Shown piece by piece: positions 41,594 through 50,481 of a stretch of 64,000 nucleotides of DNA; the stretch's first letter is position 1; each line of letters begins with the position of its first letter. Source of the stretch: Mesorhizobium japonicum MAFF 303099 (GTDB lineage Bacteria > Pseudomonadota > Alphaproteobacteria > Rhizobiales > Rhizobiaceae). Both the position numbers and the translations under genes were made by a program. The DNA lies in contig NC_002678.2 in the NCBI RefSeq assembly GCF_000009625.1, positions 1,674,001 through 1,738,000 on the forward strand, in the 5' to 3' direction. Under the pieces are notes generated by a model that was not told the origin of the DNA, did no database searches, and saw only the letters and a program-made list of their open reading frames with translations.

Positions 41594-42628
41594 TCAGGAT
41601 TGGCCGTTGCCTGGCGAGCCAACGGATTCCCGCATCAAGACCCGGCAAGGTTCGAGCCGCGCTCTCGGCGGCCCCTCCTCGCCTTCAATCCGGGCAAACA
41701 GCGCCTCCATGGCGTGGCCGGCGATCTGGTGCACCGGTTGCACCACGGCGGCAATGGCCGGCCATGTCACCTGCATCCATTCGGCGTCGTCGAAGCCGAC
41801 CAGCGAAATGTCATCGGGGCAGTGCCAGCCGCGCCGCCGGAACTCCGACAGCGCCACCAGCGTGCCCTTGAGGAACAGCGAATAGACGGCCGTCGGCCGC
41901 TCGCCTTTCGCAAAATAGTCGCGCAGCTGCGCCCTGAGCGGCTCGACATCGGTTTCGGCAAGCACGACATCGATGCGCACGTCCGGCGCCAGGTGCAGCG
42001 CGGTGGTGCGGAACCCGTCGAGGCGGGCGCGTACCGTGGCAGCCTGCTCGCCAAGGCCGACGACAAGGATGTGACGATGGCCCTTGCCGATCAGTTCGCG
42101 CGCCACTTCGGCGCTGGCCGCCGCACTGTCGGCCGACACCGTGTCGAAGGCGTCGTCCGACAGCACGCGGTCGATCAGCACGCCGGTCATGCCGTTGGCC
42201 TTCATGAAGGCGGCCGCCGGGCCATGCTCGTTGCGCACCGGCGCCAGCACCACGCCTGCCACCCGCCAGTCATGCATGCGGGCGAGGATTTCCGTTTCGC
42301 GCGCTTCGGATTCGCGGCTCGACGCCGCCACCAGCGTGTAGCCCCGCTGTTCGGCGAGGCTTTCGAGTTGCGTGACCATCTGGCCGAAGAACTCGCTTTC
42401 GAATTCCGGCATGATGGCGCCGATGATGCGGCGCTTGGCCCGGCGCATGTCGGAGGCCAGCGGATCGACGCGGTAACCGAGCTGTTCAATGGCATCTAAG
42501 ACGCGCTGCGCATTCTCGGGCTTGACCGTGGCGACGCCGGCCATGACCTTGGAGACGGTGGCGGCCGACACGCCGGCGCGGCTCGCCACGTCGTGGATCG
42601 ACGGACGCCGCTGCTGATCTTGCGCCAT
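41594..42628 (-). CDS. LacI/GalR-family transcriptional regulator
   Basis: 344 residues. The HTH with hinge helix (about 9-62) reads SIHDVASRAGVSAATVSKVMAG...NAQRVLDAIEQLGY. The periplasmic-binding-protein-like core follows, including IGAIMPEFESEFFGQMV and a PDDISLVGFDDAEWMQVTWP effector segment. It is divergent from the 2-hydroxyacid dehydrogenase with AAATCGATTT-type operators between, so it probably represses that gene and itself in response to a sugar-derived ligand. Confidence 0.9.
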   Translation of the reverse strand: MAQDQQRRPSIHDVASRAGVSAATVSKVMAGVATVKPENAQRVLDAIEQLGYRVDPLASDMRRAKRRIIGAIMPEFESEFFGQMVTQLESLAEQRGYTLVAASSRESEARETEILARMHDWRVAGVVLAPVRNEHGPAAAFMKANGMTGVLIDRVLSDDAFDTVSADSAAASAEVARELIGKGHRHILVVGLGEQAATVRARLDGFRTTALHLAPDVRIDVVLAETDVEPLRAQLRDYFAKGERPTAVYSLFLKGTLVALSEFRRRGWHCPDDISLVGFDDAEWMQVTWPAIAAVVQPVHQIAGHAMEALFARIEGEEGPPRARLEPCRVLMRESVGSPGNGQS

Positions 42629-42679
42629 TGCTCCTCCCGAGGCGCGGACAGAGGCATTTTCTGTCCGTCGCAGAAACGA

Positions 42680-42716
42680 GTAAATCGATTTTTCGCAGTT
42701 GTAAATCGGTTCATCG
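42680..42716. promoter_or_regulatory. Two LacI-type operator sites
   Basis: AAATCGATTT (42682-42691) is a perfect 10-bp palindrome with the central CG expected of LacI/GalR operators. A second, imperfect site TAAATCGGTTCA starts at 42702. The centre-to-centre distance is about 21 bp, two helical turns. They lie between the lacI-type gene start and the divergent dehydrogenase. Confidence 0.6.
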
Positions 42717-42828
42717 GCGGTATTTTAGCCGCGAAGCCACATGTCGCCCAAAACTGAAAAACGGTTTTGGACAACGACATGGGCAAAGCAAAAATGCGCG
42801 GCGTCGGACCGCGCCGGGAGGAATCGTC

Positions 42829-43860
42829 GTGCCAGACAAGGATTTGCCGCTGGTGATCAGCGCGCCGGAACCGCGCTCGCTGGAGCTGATCTTCACGCCG
42901 CCGCAGCTGGCGCGCTTTCGGGCGAAATACCGCATCGTGGAGACCACGGCCGACGGCGTCGCCAAGCTCCCGGCCGATGTGCTGGCGCAGGCCCGCTATA
43001 TCGTCGGCCAGCCGCCGATCTCTTCCGAGACGCTGGGTCGGATGACGGCGCTGCGCTGCGTCTTCAATGTGGAGTCCAACCTCCTCAACAACATGCCTTA
43101 CGAGACGCTGTTCGCGCGCGGCATCCATGTCGTCACCACCGGTCTGGTCTTCGCCGAGCCGGTGGCCGAGCTCGGCCTTGCCATGGCGCTGAACCTTGCC
43201 CGCGACATCGTCGATGCCGACCTCGCCTTCCGCAAGGGCGAAGAGCTGTGGGGCGGCGACGGCAACCAGACGGCGCGGCTGCTGTCGGGCGCCAATGTCG
43301 GCATCATCGGCTTCGGCGATCTCGGCCGCGCGCTGAACCGGCTGCTGACGGGTTTCCGCGTCAGCACCAAAGTCTTCGATCCCTGGCTGCCGCCGTCGAT
43401 CCTGATCGACAATGGCGTCGAGCCGGCTTCGCTGGACGAGGTGCTGACATCGAGCGACTTCGTCTTCGTCGTCGCCTCGGTGACCTCCGAGAACCAGGGC
43501 TTTCTCGGCGCGGACGCTTTCGCCAGCATGCGCAAGGGCGCCGCCTTCATCCTGCTCAGCCGCGCCGGCGTCGTCGATTTCCCCGCCCTTATGGCGGCGG
43601 TGAAGAGCGGCCATATCGTCGCCGCCAGCGACGTCTTCCCAGAAGAGCCGCTGGCGAGCGACCATCCGGTCCGCACCTTGCCCGGCTTCCTGCGCTCGGC
43701 CCACCGCGCCGGGGCGCTCGACATCGCTTTCAAGCGCATGGGCGACATGGTGCTGGAGGACATGGACCTGATCGACCGCGGCCTGCCGCCGCTGCGCTCC
43801 AAGCGCGCCGAGCGCGAAACGGTCTCGCGCATGCGCTCCAGGCCGGTGGACCGGAACTGA
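42829..43860 (+). CDS. D-isomer-specific 2-hydroxyacid dehydrogenase
   Basis: 343 residues starting at GTG 42829, with GGGAGG 8 nt upstream. NVGIIGFGDLGRALNRLL is the NAD-binding motif; the catalytic Arg lies in LLSRAGVVD, the Glu in VFPEEPL and the His in FLRSAHRAGAL. It reduces or oxidises a 2-keto/2-hydroxy acid, probably within sugar-acid catabolism given the LacI neighbour. Cytosolic. An extended frame upstream to 42628 lacks SD support. Confidence 0.88.
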   Translation: MPDKDLPLVISAPEPRSLELIFTPPQLARFRAKYRIVETTADGVAKLPADVLAQARYIVGQPPISSETLGRMTALRCVFNVESNLLNNMPYETLFARGIHVVTTGLVFAEPVAELGLAMALNLARDIVDADLAFRKGEELWGGDGNQTARLLSGANVGIIGFGDLGRALNRLLTGFRVSTKVFDPWLPPSILIDNGVEPASLDEVLTSSDFVFVVASVTSENQGFLGADAFASMRKGAAFILLSRAGVVDFPALMAAVKSGHIVAASDVFPEEPLASDHPVRTLPGFLRSAHRAGALDIAFKRMGDMVLEDMDLIDRGLPPLRSKRAERETVSRMRSRPVDRN

Positions 43861-44057
43861 CGGAGGCGGCCGTTCAGGCGATTTGTCCGTGGCTTGATAA
43901 ACACCGCACTCCACAGACAAGCTCAAACCGCAATGGCGCGCGCCATAACGTGACCCTGGTCGGCGGCATAGCAATTGCATATTACTAAATTAGTGAGAAC
44001 TTAACTAAAGAGCAAATGAGGGCAGATTCCAACCTGAGGGTTGGGCTGGAAAGAGAC

Positions 44058-44297
44058 ATGTACTTTCCGCAATTTCTGGTCGGTATGTCTGCAACGACAA
44101 TTGGCGTTGCGATCTGGGCCTGTTTGGAGACCGGGTCGATCTGGGCGACCCTCGGCTGGTCGGTGCTGACGCTGGTCATCTTGCAGGTCGGTTACGTCGG
44201 CCTGGTCGTTCACCTGGTGTTTATGCGATCATCGGAACCATCGGACGCACGCTCGGCAGCGGATCCGACAAGCCCGCTTTTGTTCCAGACTTTTTGA
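44058..44297 (+). CDS. SyrA/ExoX-type exopolysaccharide production repressor
   Basis: 79 residues from ATG 44058, with GGAAAG upstream. MYFPQFLVGMSATTIGVAIWACL is the first membrane helix, LGWSVLTLVILQVGYVGLVVHLVFM the second, followed by a polar tail. It parallels the protein at 10679-10924 closely. In rhizobia these small inner-membrane proteins modulate exopolysaccharide synthesis through an unclear mechanism. An AT-rich promoter lies at 43975-44030. Confidence 0.82.
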   Translation: MYFPQFLVGMSATTIGVAIWACLETGSIWATLGWSVLTLVILQVGYVGLVVHLVFMRSSEPSDARSAADPTSPLLFQTF

Positions 44298-44357
44298 ACG
44301 GGCAGGATTGAACGCCGCGCCGGCGCCGCATGGGTGACATGGCGAGGGGCTAGCTCC

Positions 44358-44759
44358 ATGAGACAGTTGCTAGGACACGTTGCATTGGCATGGCTTGTGC
44401 TGCCAGGCGATGCAGACTCCCATGATTGGTATACGGGCAAGACTGATCCCGTTCTTCACTATGACTGCTGCGGTAACAAGGATTGCTACCCGATCGATTC
44501 CAACAACGTCAGGATGACAAAAGACGGCTATTTTGTCAGGATGCCGCGACCTGCTTACTTGAATGAGTCCCAGGAAGAGGAGTGGTTTATCCCTAGAGAG
44601 CGTGTCCAGACGTCGCGTGACGATCGATACCATATCTGCGAGCGCTTGATGACGTTCTACCGGACGATCATTCCTCACTTGAGGTTCGAGGCCTATCACA
44701 GATTCAGGTGGACGTGTTTCTTCGCGCCGATGGGCACTGGTTCAATCCAACCGGAATGA
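44358..44759 (+). CDS. Small exported Cys-containing hypothetical protein
   Basis: 133 residues from ATG 44358. A hydrophobic N-terminus (RQLLGHVALAWLVLPGDA) suggests export. DWYTGKTDPVLHYDCCGNKDCYPID has a CC...C motif that, with later cysteines (HICERL, WTCFF), could form disulfides. The pattern recalls small secreted rhizobial proteins of unknown function. GC content is lower than in neighbouring genes. No family recognised. Confidence 0.6.
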   Translation: MRQLLGHVALAWLVLPGDADSHDWYTGKTDPVLHYDCCGNKDCYPIDSNNVRMTKDGYFVRMPRPAYLNESQEEEWFIPRERVQTSRDDRYHICERLMTFYRTIIPHLRFEAYHRFRWTCFFAPMGTGSIQPE

Positions 44760-45134
44760 ACATTCCGCTGACTGGGGGATGACGAAGCTATCTGGAGGCG
44801 CGTCACAGCCATGCGACCCGCTCGGCCCGGCCTGCCGAAGGCCTGGCGACAGCTTCAGGAACAGGCGAGGCCTTGCGGCCTCGTGCCGAAGATCTGGCTG
44901 ATTCGTAAGCCCGGAAGCCCGCGGGCCTCTCGTTGTGATGGAACGATCGTCCTCCTGAAAGGTTTTGCAAAAGGCCGGGCGGCGGGACGCCCGACCTACT
45001 CCAGAAGGCCCGTCACGATTCGCGTCGGTGGCGGGCCTTTTCGTTTTGCTGCGCTCATGACATGCGGAACCTTCCTGACAAAGCGACGTTGGTCCTCGCC
45101 GGTCAGGCAGACAATTCGCAAAAAGGAACATTCC
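44760..45134. other. 375-bp stretch with hairpins and no supported gene
   Basis: AAGGCCCG (45005-45012) pairs with CGGGCCTT (45032-45039), followed by TTCGTTTTG, a likely terminator-type hairpin. A second small hairpin sits near 44972-44993 (GGCGGGACGCCCG). Open frames here lack starts or recognisable content. Confidence 0.45.
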
Positions 45135-45350
45135 ATGGGAAGCACCAGCGACAAGGCCTCGGGTCTCGCCAATGAGGCCGTAGGCAAGGCCAAGGAAGGC
45201 GTCGGCAAGGCCGTCGGCAACGACCGCCTGCGCGCCGAAGGCGCGGCGCAAGAAGCCAAGGGCAAGGTCCAGAAGGCCGTCGGCGACGCCAAGTCCGCCG
45301 TCAAGGACGCGACCAACAAGACCGCGGCCGCGATCAACAAGAACCTCTGA
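45135..45350 (+). CDS. CsbD-family stress-response protein
   Basis: 71 residues from ATG 45135, with AAAAGGAA upstream. [21 protein letters not shown] and [20 protein letters not shown] are the repeated CsbD-type amphipathic helices. These small basic, Ala/Lys-rich proteins are induced by general stress; molecular function is unknown. A strong terminator follows at 45375-45400, so it is probably monocistronic. Confidence 0.9.
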
Positions 45351-45374
45351 GGGTACTTTGCTTTCTAAAGAGAA

Positions 45375-45403
45375 GGCCGCCGTCGAACCGGCGGCCTTTC
45401 TTC
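45375..45403 (+). terminator. Rho-independent terminator
   Basis: GGCCGCC (45375-45381) pairs with GGCGGCC (45390-45396) around an 8-nt loop, followed by TTTCTTC. It starts 24 bp after the csbD-family stop codon. Confidence 0.85.
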
Positions 45404-45495
45404 ATTCGCGGATTTGAAATCGGCGGGGAACGCATTGCCACCCCAGAGATTGAGGAACCAGCGCAGCCCGCGCATTGACCCAGGGATTTTCAGTC

Positions 45496-47604
45496 ATGGC
45501 GAAGCAAGCATCCAAATTGGCCGGAACGGCCGCGACCATCCACGATCAGAAACTGCAGCGCGGCGAAGGCGGCGAACTGCACCAGACCGCGTCCGGTTCG
45601 ACAGCCGTACTGACCACCGCACAGGGCGGCCCTGTCTCGGACGACCAGAACTCGCTGAGGATCGGTGCGCGTGGGCCAACCGTGCTCGAGGACTTCCACT
45701 TCCGCGAAAAGATCTTCCATTTCGATCACGAGCGCATTCCCGAGCGCGTCGTCCATGCGCGTGGCTATGGCGCGCACGGCTATTTCGAAACCTATGAATC
45801 GCTGGCCAAATACACCCGCGCCGACATCTTCCAGCGCGCCGGCGAAAAGACGCCGGCTTTCGTGCGCTTCTCCACCGTTGCCGGCAATAAGGGCTCCGCC
45901 GATCTTGCCCGCGACGTCCGTGGCTTCGCCGTAAAACTCTACACGCAGGAAGGCAATTGGGACATTGTCGGCAACAACATGCCGGTGTTCTTCATCCAGG
46001 ATGCGATCAAGTTTCCCGACCTGATCCATGCCGCGAAGGCCGAGCCCAACAGCGATTTCCCGCAGGCACAGACCGCGCACGACAATTTCTGGGATTTCAT
46101 CTCGCTCACGCCGGAAAGCATGCACATGATCATGTGGGCGATGTCCGACCGCGCCATCCCGCGCTCGCTGCGCTTCATGGAAGGGTTCGGCGTCCACACT
46201 TTCCGGCTGCTCAACGCGAAGGATGAATCGACCTTCGTCAAATTCCTCTGGAAGCCGAAGCTCGGCCTCCAGTCGGTCGCCTGGAACGAGGCGGTCAAGA
46301 TCAACGGCGCCGACCCCGACTTCCATCGCCGCGACCTCTGGGACGCGATCCACGCCGGGAATTTCCCCGAATGGGAACTGCAGCTGCAGCTCTTCGACCA
46401 GGCCTTCGCCGACAGCTTCGACTTCGACATCCTCGATCCGACCAAACTCATCCCCGAGGAGGTGCTGCCGCCGATCGCGGTCGGCCGACTGGTCCTCGAT
46501 CGCATGCCCGACAATTTCTTCGCCGAGACCGAGCAGGTGGCGTTCATGACGCAGAACGTGCCGCCCGGCGTCGACTTCTCCAACGACCCGCTGCTGCAGG
46601 GCCGCAATTTTTCCTATCTCGACACGCAGATCAAACGGCTGGGCAGCACCAACTTCACCCACCTCCCGATCAACGCGCCGAAATGCCCCTTCCACACTTT
46701 CCAGCAGGACGGGCACATGGCGATGCGCAACCCGGTGGGCCGCGCCAACTACCAGCCCAATTCATGGGATGAAGGCCCGCGCGAATCTCCGCAAAAGGGC
46801 TTCCGATCCTTTGCCGAAGCCGAAGCCGGACCGAAGGCCCGCCTGCGGGCGGAAAGCTTTGCCGATCACTACAGCCAGGCACGCCAATTCTACATCAGCC
46901 AGCACCCCGTGGAACAAGGCCACATCGCCTCGGCGCTGACCTTCGAACTGAGCAAGGTGCACACCCCGGTCATCCGCGAGCGCATCGTATCCCACCTCCT
47001 CAATATCGATGATGCGTTGGCTCGCAAGGTGGCGGATGCGCTGGGCCTGAAGGCGATGCCGAAGCCCGCCGATGCGGGGGCGCCGACGCGCACCGACCTT
47101 CCCGCGTCCGACGCGCTCAGCATCCTCAAGAACGGCCCCGGCCGCTTCGAGGGACGCAAGCTCGGCATCCTGGTGACCGACGGCACCGACGCAGCTCTGC
47201 TCAATGCTCTGAAGCAGGCGCTGACCAAGGCCGGCGCCAAGTTCGAGATCATCGCGCCGAAGGTCGGCGGCGCCAAGGCCAGCGACGGCAGCTGGATGGA
47301 CGCGCAGCAGATGATCGCCGGCGCGCCGTCTGTTCTCTACGACGCCATTGCGCTGCTGGCGGCAAAGCCTGCAATGGCCGGGCTGCTGAGGGAATCGACC
47401 GCCCGCGACTTCGTCGCCGACGCCTTTGCGCACTGCAAATTCATCGGCTTCGTCGAGGCGGCGGCACCACTGCTGGACAAGGCCGGAGTTGTCGAGGACG
47501 AGGCGGTGATCCCGCTTGCATCCGCCAAGGATGTCGCGGGCTTCATCACCAGGCTCGGCGACCTGCGCCTCTGGGCACGCGAGCCGAAGGTGAAGCTGGG
47601 CTGA
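45496..47604 (+). CDS. katE: Large-subunit (clade II) catalase
   Basis: 702 residues. The heme-pocket His lies in [15 protein letters not shown], Asn in [15 protein letters not shown], and the proximal Tyr in [15 protein letters not shown]. After about residue 550 a flavodoxin-like C-terminal domain follows ([37 protein letters not shown]), as in E. coli HPII. It removes hydrogen peroxide in the cytoplasm. ATG 45496 was chosen over an in-frame start at 45475. Strong terminators upstream imply its own promoter. Confidence 0.95.
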   Translation: MAKQASKLAGTAATIHDQKLQRGEGGELHQTASGSTAVLTTAQGGPVSDDQNSLRIGARGPTVLEDFHFREKIFHFDHERIPERVVHARGYGAHGYFETYESLAKYTRADIFQRAGEKTPAFVRFSTVAGNKGSADLARDVRGFAVKLYTQEGNWDIVGNNMPVFFIQDAIKFPDLIHAAKAEPNSDFPQAQTAHDNFWDFISLTPESMHMIMWAMSDRAIPRSLRFMEGFGVHTFRLLNAKDESTFVKFLWKPKLGLQSVAWNEAVKINGADPDFHRRDLWDAIHAGNFPEWELQLQLFDQAFADSFDFDILDPTKLIPEEVLPPIAVGRLVLDRMPDNFFAETEQVAFMTQNVPPGVDFSNDPLLQGRNFSYLDTQIKRLGSTNFTHLPINAPKCPFHTFQQDGHMAMRNPVGRANYQPNSWDEGPRESPQKGFRSFAEAEAGPKARLRAESFADHYSQARQFYISQHPVEQGHIASALTFELSKVHTPVIRERIVSHLLNIDDALARKVADALGLKAMPKPADAGAPTRTDLPASDALSILKNGPGRFEGRKLGILVTDGTDAALLNALKQALTKAGAKFEIIAPKVGGAKASDGSWMDAQQMIAGAPSVLYDAIALLAAKPAMAGLLRESTARDFVADAFAHCKFIGFVEAAAPLLDKAGVVEDEAVIPLASAKDVAGFITRLGDLRLWAREPKVKLG

Positions 47605-47715
47605 ACCACGAACTGAACCTGGCTGCGCCCACGCGACCGAGGCGCGGCCAGATCCAGCCGCGTGCGCATTGAGGCATCCGTGCAGCCAGATCAGCCAAGA
47701 CCTGCCGGGTGAGCG

Positions 47716-48009
47716 TCAGGCGGCGCGGCCGAACTCGTTCTCGACAATGTCGAGCAGCAGGCCATTATTGTCTGCGCCGACGGGTGCCCTCGACCGCCAG
47801 TCGCATGCTGAGCGGTCGAACTCGATCGGTGCCGCGTAGAGCTGGGCGAAGCCAAGCACCAGCCGTTCGGCGTCCGCAAGCGACAGGTCGCAATGGCGGC
47901 TGGCCAGTCCAGCGGCCAGGACCGGGACGTTGACGATTCCAAGATCGTAAATGGTCTTGATCAGCATGCGATTGAGGTCGTCACGCAGTTCGATCGGGTA
48001 GTTGTGCAT
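47716..48009 (-). CDS. Hypothetical protein
   Basis: 97 residues. CAGGAG lies 7 nt upstream of the ATG at 48009. The sequence (MHNYPIELRDDLNRMLIKTIYDLGIVN... then DAERLVLGFAQLYAAPIEFD) is soluble and helical, with no recognised family. It converges on the catalase gene and is preceded by a distinctly AT-rich intergenic stretch. Confidence 0.6.
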   Translation of the reverse strand: MHNYPIELRDDLNRMLIKTIYDLGIVNVPVLAAGLASRHCDLSLADAERLVLGFAQLYAAPIEFDRSACDWRSRAPVGADNNGLLLDIVENEFGRAA

Positions 48010-48281
48010 GGCAAACTCCTGTCCAGCGGACTGGGTTTTCCCTCGCTTTCACCATGCGCTCAGCGATTCGTTAAAGCAAGCAGATTGTCAAAAAAGTATT
48101 AATAAAATCAATTAGTTAGTATATTGGGCCAGTGATGCAACCGAAGCATTTTGAGTGGCTGATGCAACAAATGTATTTGACTACCTCGGAACCAAACAGG
48201 CCATTGGCAGATTGTGAGGCCCATAAGTCACTTACTCATTCGGCTCACCGGCTGCATCGCCGGAAGGAAGGGACCTCCACG
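48010..48281. promoter_or_regulatory. AT-rich divergent promoter region
   Basis: The sequence is unusually AT-rich at 48075-48130 (AAAAAAGTATTAATAAAATC). TGATGCAACCGAAGCATTTTGA (48131-48152) is echoed by TGATGCAACAAATGTATTTGA (48160-48180), a degenerate direct repeat. It separates the divergent genes at 47716-48009 and 48282-48527 and is a likely site for the ribbon-helix-helix protein. No gene supported. Confidence 0.45.
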
Positions 48282-48527
48282 ATGGCTGACAATCTCGAGC
48301 GTCCTGAACGGCTGCAGGTGATGCTGAACGAGGAAGAATTCGCGGCCCTCGACACATGGCGTTTCGACAAGCGCATGCCGAGCCGCGCGGCCGCCGTGCG
48401 TGAGCTGCTGCGCCGTGGCCTGGCCGCCGAGGGCTTCCTGCATGCCGACAGCGGCACGCGTTCCGGGGATTTCGGTCTTCTGAATGGCGAACAGCACGCC
48501 CGCAAGACGAAGCCTTCGGAGGGGTGA
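48282..48527 (+). CDS. Ribbon-helix-helix (CopG-like) protein
   Basis: 81 residues from ATG 48282, behind GGAAGGAAGGG. LQVMLNEEEFAALDTWRFDKRMPSRAAAVRELLRRGL has the short beta strand followed by two helices typical of MetJ/Arc DNA-binding dimers. The C-terminal tail (GDFGLLNGEQHARKTKPSEG) is polar. Probably a small transcription factor or orphan antitoxin; no toxin gene is adjacent. Similar single-domain proteins are common in Rhizobiales. Confidence 0.75.
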   Translation: MADNLERPERLQVMLNEEEFAALDTWRFDKRMPSRAAAVRELLRRGLAAEGFLHADSGTRSGDFGLLNGEQHARKTKPSEG

Positions 48528-48788
48528 GGATGCACGGCGCGGCCCACAGGGCGGACGGCGGTTGCCGACGCGCACAACAACAAAGGTGATGTCGTTTCCG
48601 CACTGAACTATCAGCGACTTCGGTCTTCCGGGGAGGCGTTTTATTTCCATTCCCTCGGAACCTGCCCTGTTCCACGACATTACGTCAGCTAGTCCGATCG
48701 GTCACTCCAAGCAGGTTGCCGATTGGGCAAGAGCCCGCCGGCCTTATCGGCATGGCGGGTTCTCTGCATCTCTCGCGCGGAGATTTGG

Positions 48789-49139
48789 GTGGACAGACCC
48801 CTATATGCCCTCGCCGAGTTTTTCTCCAAGCCGCCCGGCTTCTACGTGATGCTGGCGGCTGCCCTTGTCTGTGCGCTGCTCACCAGCGCGACGCTCGGAA
48901 CCTACATCATCTCGATTTCCGCCTTGTGCCTGACGGGCGTGGTTCTCATCCAGAACTACCGCGACACCGCGGCCATGCAGGCGAAGCTCAACGAAATAAT
49001 CGTCGCCCTGGACACCGCCCGCAACGAGGTGGTGGGGCTGGAACACGCCTCGCCCAAAGCCATCGATGCCGAGCTGAAAAACGTAGAAAACCGCGCCTCG
49101 ACCGCCCCGGCACACGAGACGACCCAGCCAGACGCCTAG
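48789..49139 (+). CDS. Low-affinity iron permease-like small membrane protein
   Basis: 116 residues from GTG 48789, with GGAGA upstream. Two membrane helices (GFYVMLAAALVCALLTSATLG; ISISALCLTGVVLIQNYRD) precede a polar helix, MQAKLNEIIVALDTARNEVVGLEHASPKAIDAELKNV. The IQNxxDxxAxQxKLxE(I/L)I pattern matches the bacterial family annotated as low-affinity iron permease (Fet4-like). Substrate transport is not proven. Its stop overlaps the convergent gene's stop by 4 bp. Confidence 0.78.
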   Translation: MDRPLYALAEFFSKPPGFYVMLAAALVCALLTSATLGTYIISISALCLTGVVLIQNYRDTAAMQAKLNEIIVALDTARNEVVGLEHASPKAIDAELKNVENRASTAPAHETTQPDA

Positions 49140-49501
49140 CCTTTACTTGCCTTGGCGGTTTTGGCCGCCTCGCAGGCGCGGCGAAACGCCTCCACCTCCC
49201 TTTCGGTGAGGTGCTCTATGCCGATAAAGTCATTCTTGCCGAGACCGGACCGGATCAGTTCGTCGAGCTTGACCTGGATCGCCGCGCCGTCCCTGTTCTG
49301 CGTGTTCTGGATGAGAAAGACCATCAGGAAGGTGATGATGGTGGTCCCGGTGTTGATGACCAGCTGCCAGGTTTCGGAATAGTGGAAGACCGGGCCGGTT
49401 GCCGCCCAGATCAACACCGATGCCGTGCACAGGGCGAAGGCCCATGGCCTGCCGGTGGCATGAGCGACCGCGCCGGCCATGCGGTTGAACGTCTTTTCCA
49501 T
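49136..49501 (-). CDS. Low-affinity iron permease-like membrane protein
   Basis: 121 residues from the ATG at 49501. Two helices (RPWAFALCTASVLIWAATGPVF; WQLVINTGTTIITFLMVFLIQNTQNRDG) are followed by AAIQVKLDELIRSGLGKNDFIGIEHLTEREVEAF. The conserved FLIQNTQNRDxxAxxxKLDELI motif is the family signature. It converges tail-to-tail with the related gene at 48789, and the two could form a pair in the inner membrane. An in-frame start further upstream (49702) is unlikely. Confidence 0.85.
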   Translation of the reverse strand: MEKTFNRMAGAVAHATGRPWAFALCTASVLIWAATGPVFHYSETWQLVINTGTTIITFLMVFLIQNTQNRDGAAIQVKLDELIRSGLGKNDFIGIEHLTEREVEAFRRACEAAKTAKASKG

Positions 49502-49637
49502 GAAGATGCTTTCGAAAGTTGGAGGTTTGCCACAACTTCCGTGTCGATTCTCGGTTCCGAGATTTTCGCCCTCGCACCCCTCGCGGCGGAACATTTCCTC
49601 GCGGCGCGCATTTTGGCTGCCATTGAAGGAGAACCCC

Positions 49638-49853
49638 TTGGCCCGACTGCCGCAGGACAAAAACCGGATTGAACGCGCCACCCGCGCGTCGCAGTCGATC
49701 ATTGCCGGAGAGCGTCAGGCGCGTGAGGACAAGACGGCGCGGCTGCGGGCACTGCGGCTCTCTTCGGACGCCCCGTCGTCGGCCGCGCCCGCCCCGCCCA
49801 AGCGCAAGGCCGCCGCTCGCAAAACACCACGAGAAACGAGCCGCGTCGACTGA
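49638..49853 (+). CDS. Small basic hypothetical protein
   Basis: 71 residues from TTG 49638, with GAAGGAG 6 nt upstream. It starts MARLPQDKNRIERATRASQSI (TTG read as Met), is rich in Arg/Lys/Ala and ends in a Pro/Lys/Arg-rich tail. It looks soluble, partly disordered and possibly nucleic-acid binding; no family recognised. Divergent from the iron-permease-like gene at 49136-49501. Confidence 0.5.
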   Translation: MARLPQDKNRIERATRASQSIIAGERQAREDKTARLRALRLSSDAPSSAAPAPPKRKAAARKTPRETSRVD

Positions 49854-49950
49854 CGTCGTGCGCGGGTCAGCTTTACTACATCGTCCACGCTCATGCTTTG
49901 CTGCGCTTGGCCGGGTAATGCTTGCTGGCGTTAGCACTTGGCCGACTGGC

Positions 49951-50181
49951 TCAGCCGGTCCGCTGCCAAAGGCGATCGCGCTGCGAACGTATCTCAGCCA
50001 GCAACGCCGCTTCGTCGGTAAAGCCGTGCTGGAACGCCAGCAACACGCTTGCCGCCAATTCCTCGCTCTCGACGGCCGACCGTTCCCAATTCGCGTCGGC
50101 ACGGACCTGATCGAAGATCCGCTGGCACATGGCGAGGTCTTCCGGTCCAAGAAAGACAGACTGCCAGGCAAAGCCGAACAT
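49951..50181 (-). CDS. Hypothetical protein
   Basis: 76 residues from the ATG at 50181, with GAGGGTGG upstream. MFGFAWQSVFLGPEDLAMCQRIFDQVRADANWERSAVE... then LAASVLLAFQHGFTDEAALLAEI. Short, helical and soluble. Similar small proteins are annotated as hypothetical in mesorhizobia. A longer frame begins at 50244 but lacks SD support. Confidence 0.55.
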   Translation of the reverse strand: MFGFAWQSVFLGPEDLAMCQRIFDQVRADANWERSAVESEELAASVLLAFQHGFTDEAALLAEIRSQRDRLWQRTG

Positions 50182-50286
50182 TGAAACCACCCTCAATGGC
50201 AGAGGCCGCGTGCCACAGTCGTCATATGATCGTCCGAATTTCAAACTGGCCTACTACGCGCGCTGCCATTCGTAGGCCGGCAATAC

Positions 50287-50481
50287 TTATTTGCGTACGA
50301 TCCAGTCCAGAATGTCCGGATCGATCTCGTCCAGTTCGGTCAATTCGCGCGCCAGCACCCGGGCGTGCATGCGCCATTCCCGTTCGGCGACGCGATGTTC
50401 CACGACCGATTTCCTGAAGGCGCCGCGCAGGATCTCGCAGTCCAGCGCAGTAACTTTTTTGTCTGAATGGTCCTCCGCCAT
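50287..50481 (-). CDS. Small hypothetical protein
   Basis: 64 residues from the ATG at 50481, with GGAGA upstream. MAEDHSDKKVTALDCEILRGAFRKSVVEHRVAE... is a highly charged, helical soluble protein ending ILDWIVRK. No family recognised. It follows the neighbouring small genes in orientation. Confidence 0.55.
   Translation of the reverse strand: MAEDHSDKKVTALDCEILRGAFRKSVVEHRVAEREWRMHARVLARELTELDEIDPDILDWIVRK

Noticed and set aside
42496..43980. A 494-codon open frame antisense to the dehydrogenase gene and running into the LacI-type gene
   Set aside because: The opposite strand carries a full 2-hydroxyacid dehydrogenase and a LacI HTH; the frame has no recognisable content or SD.
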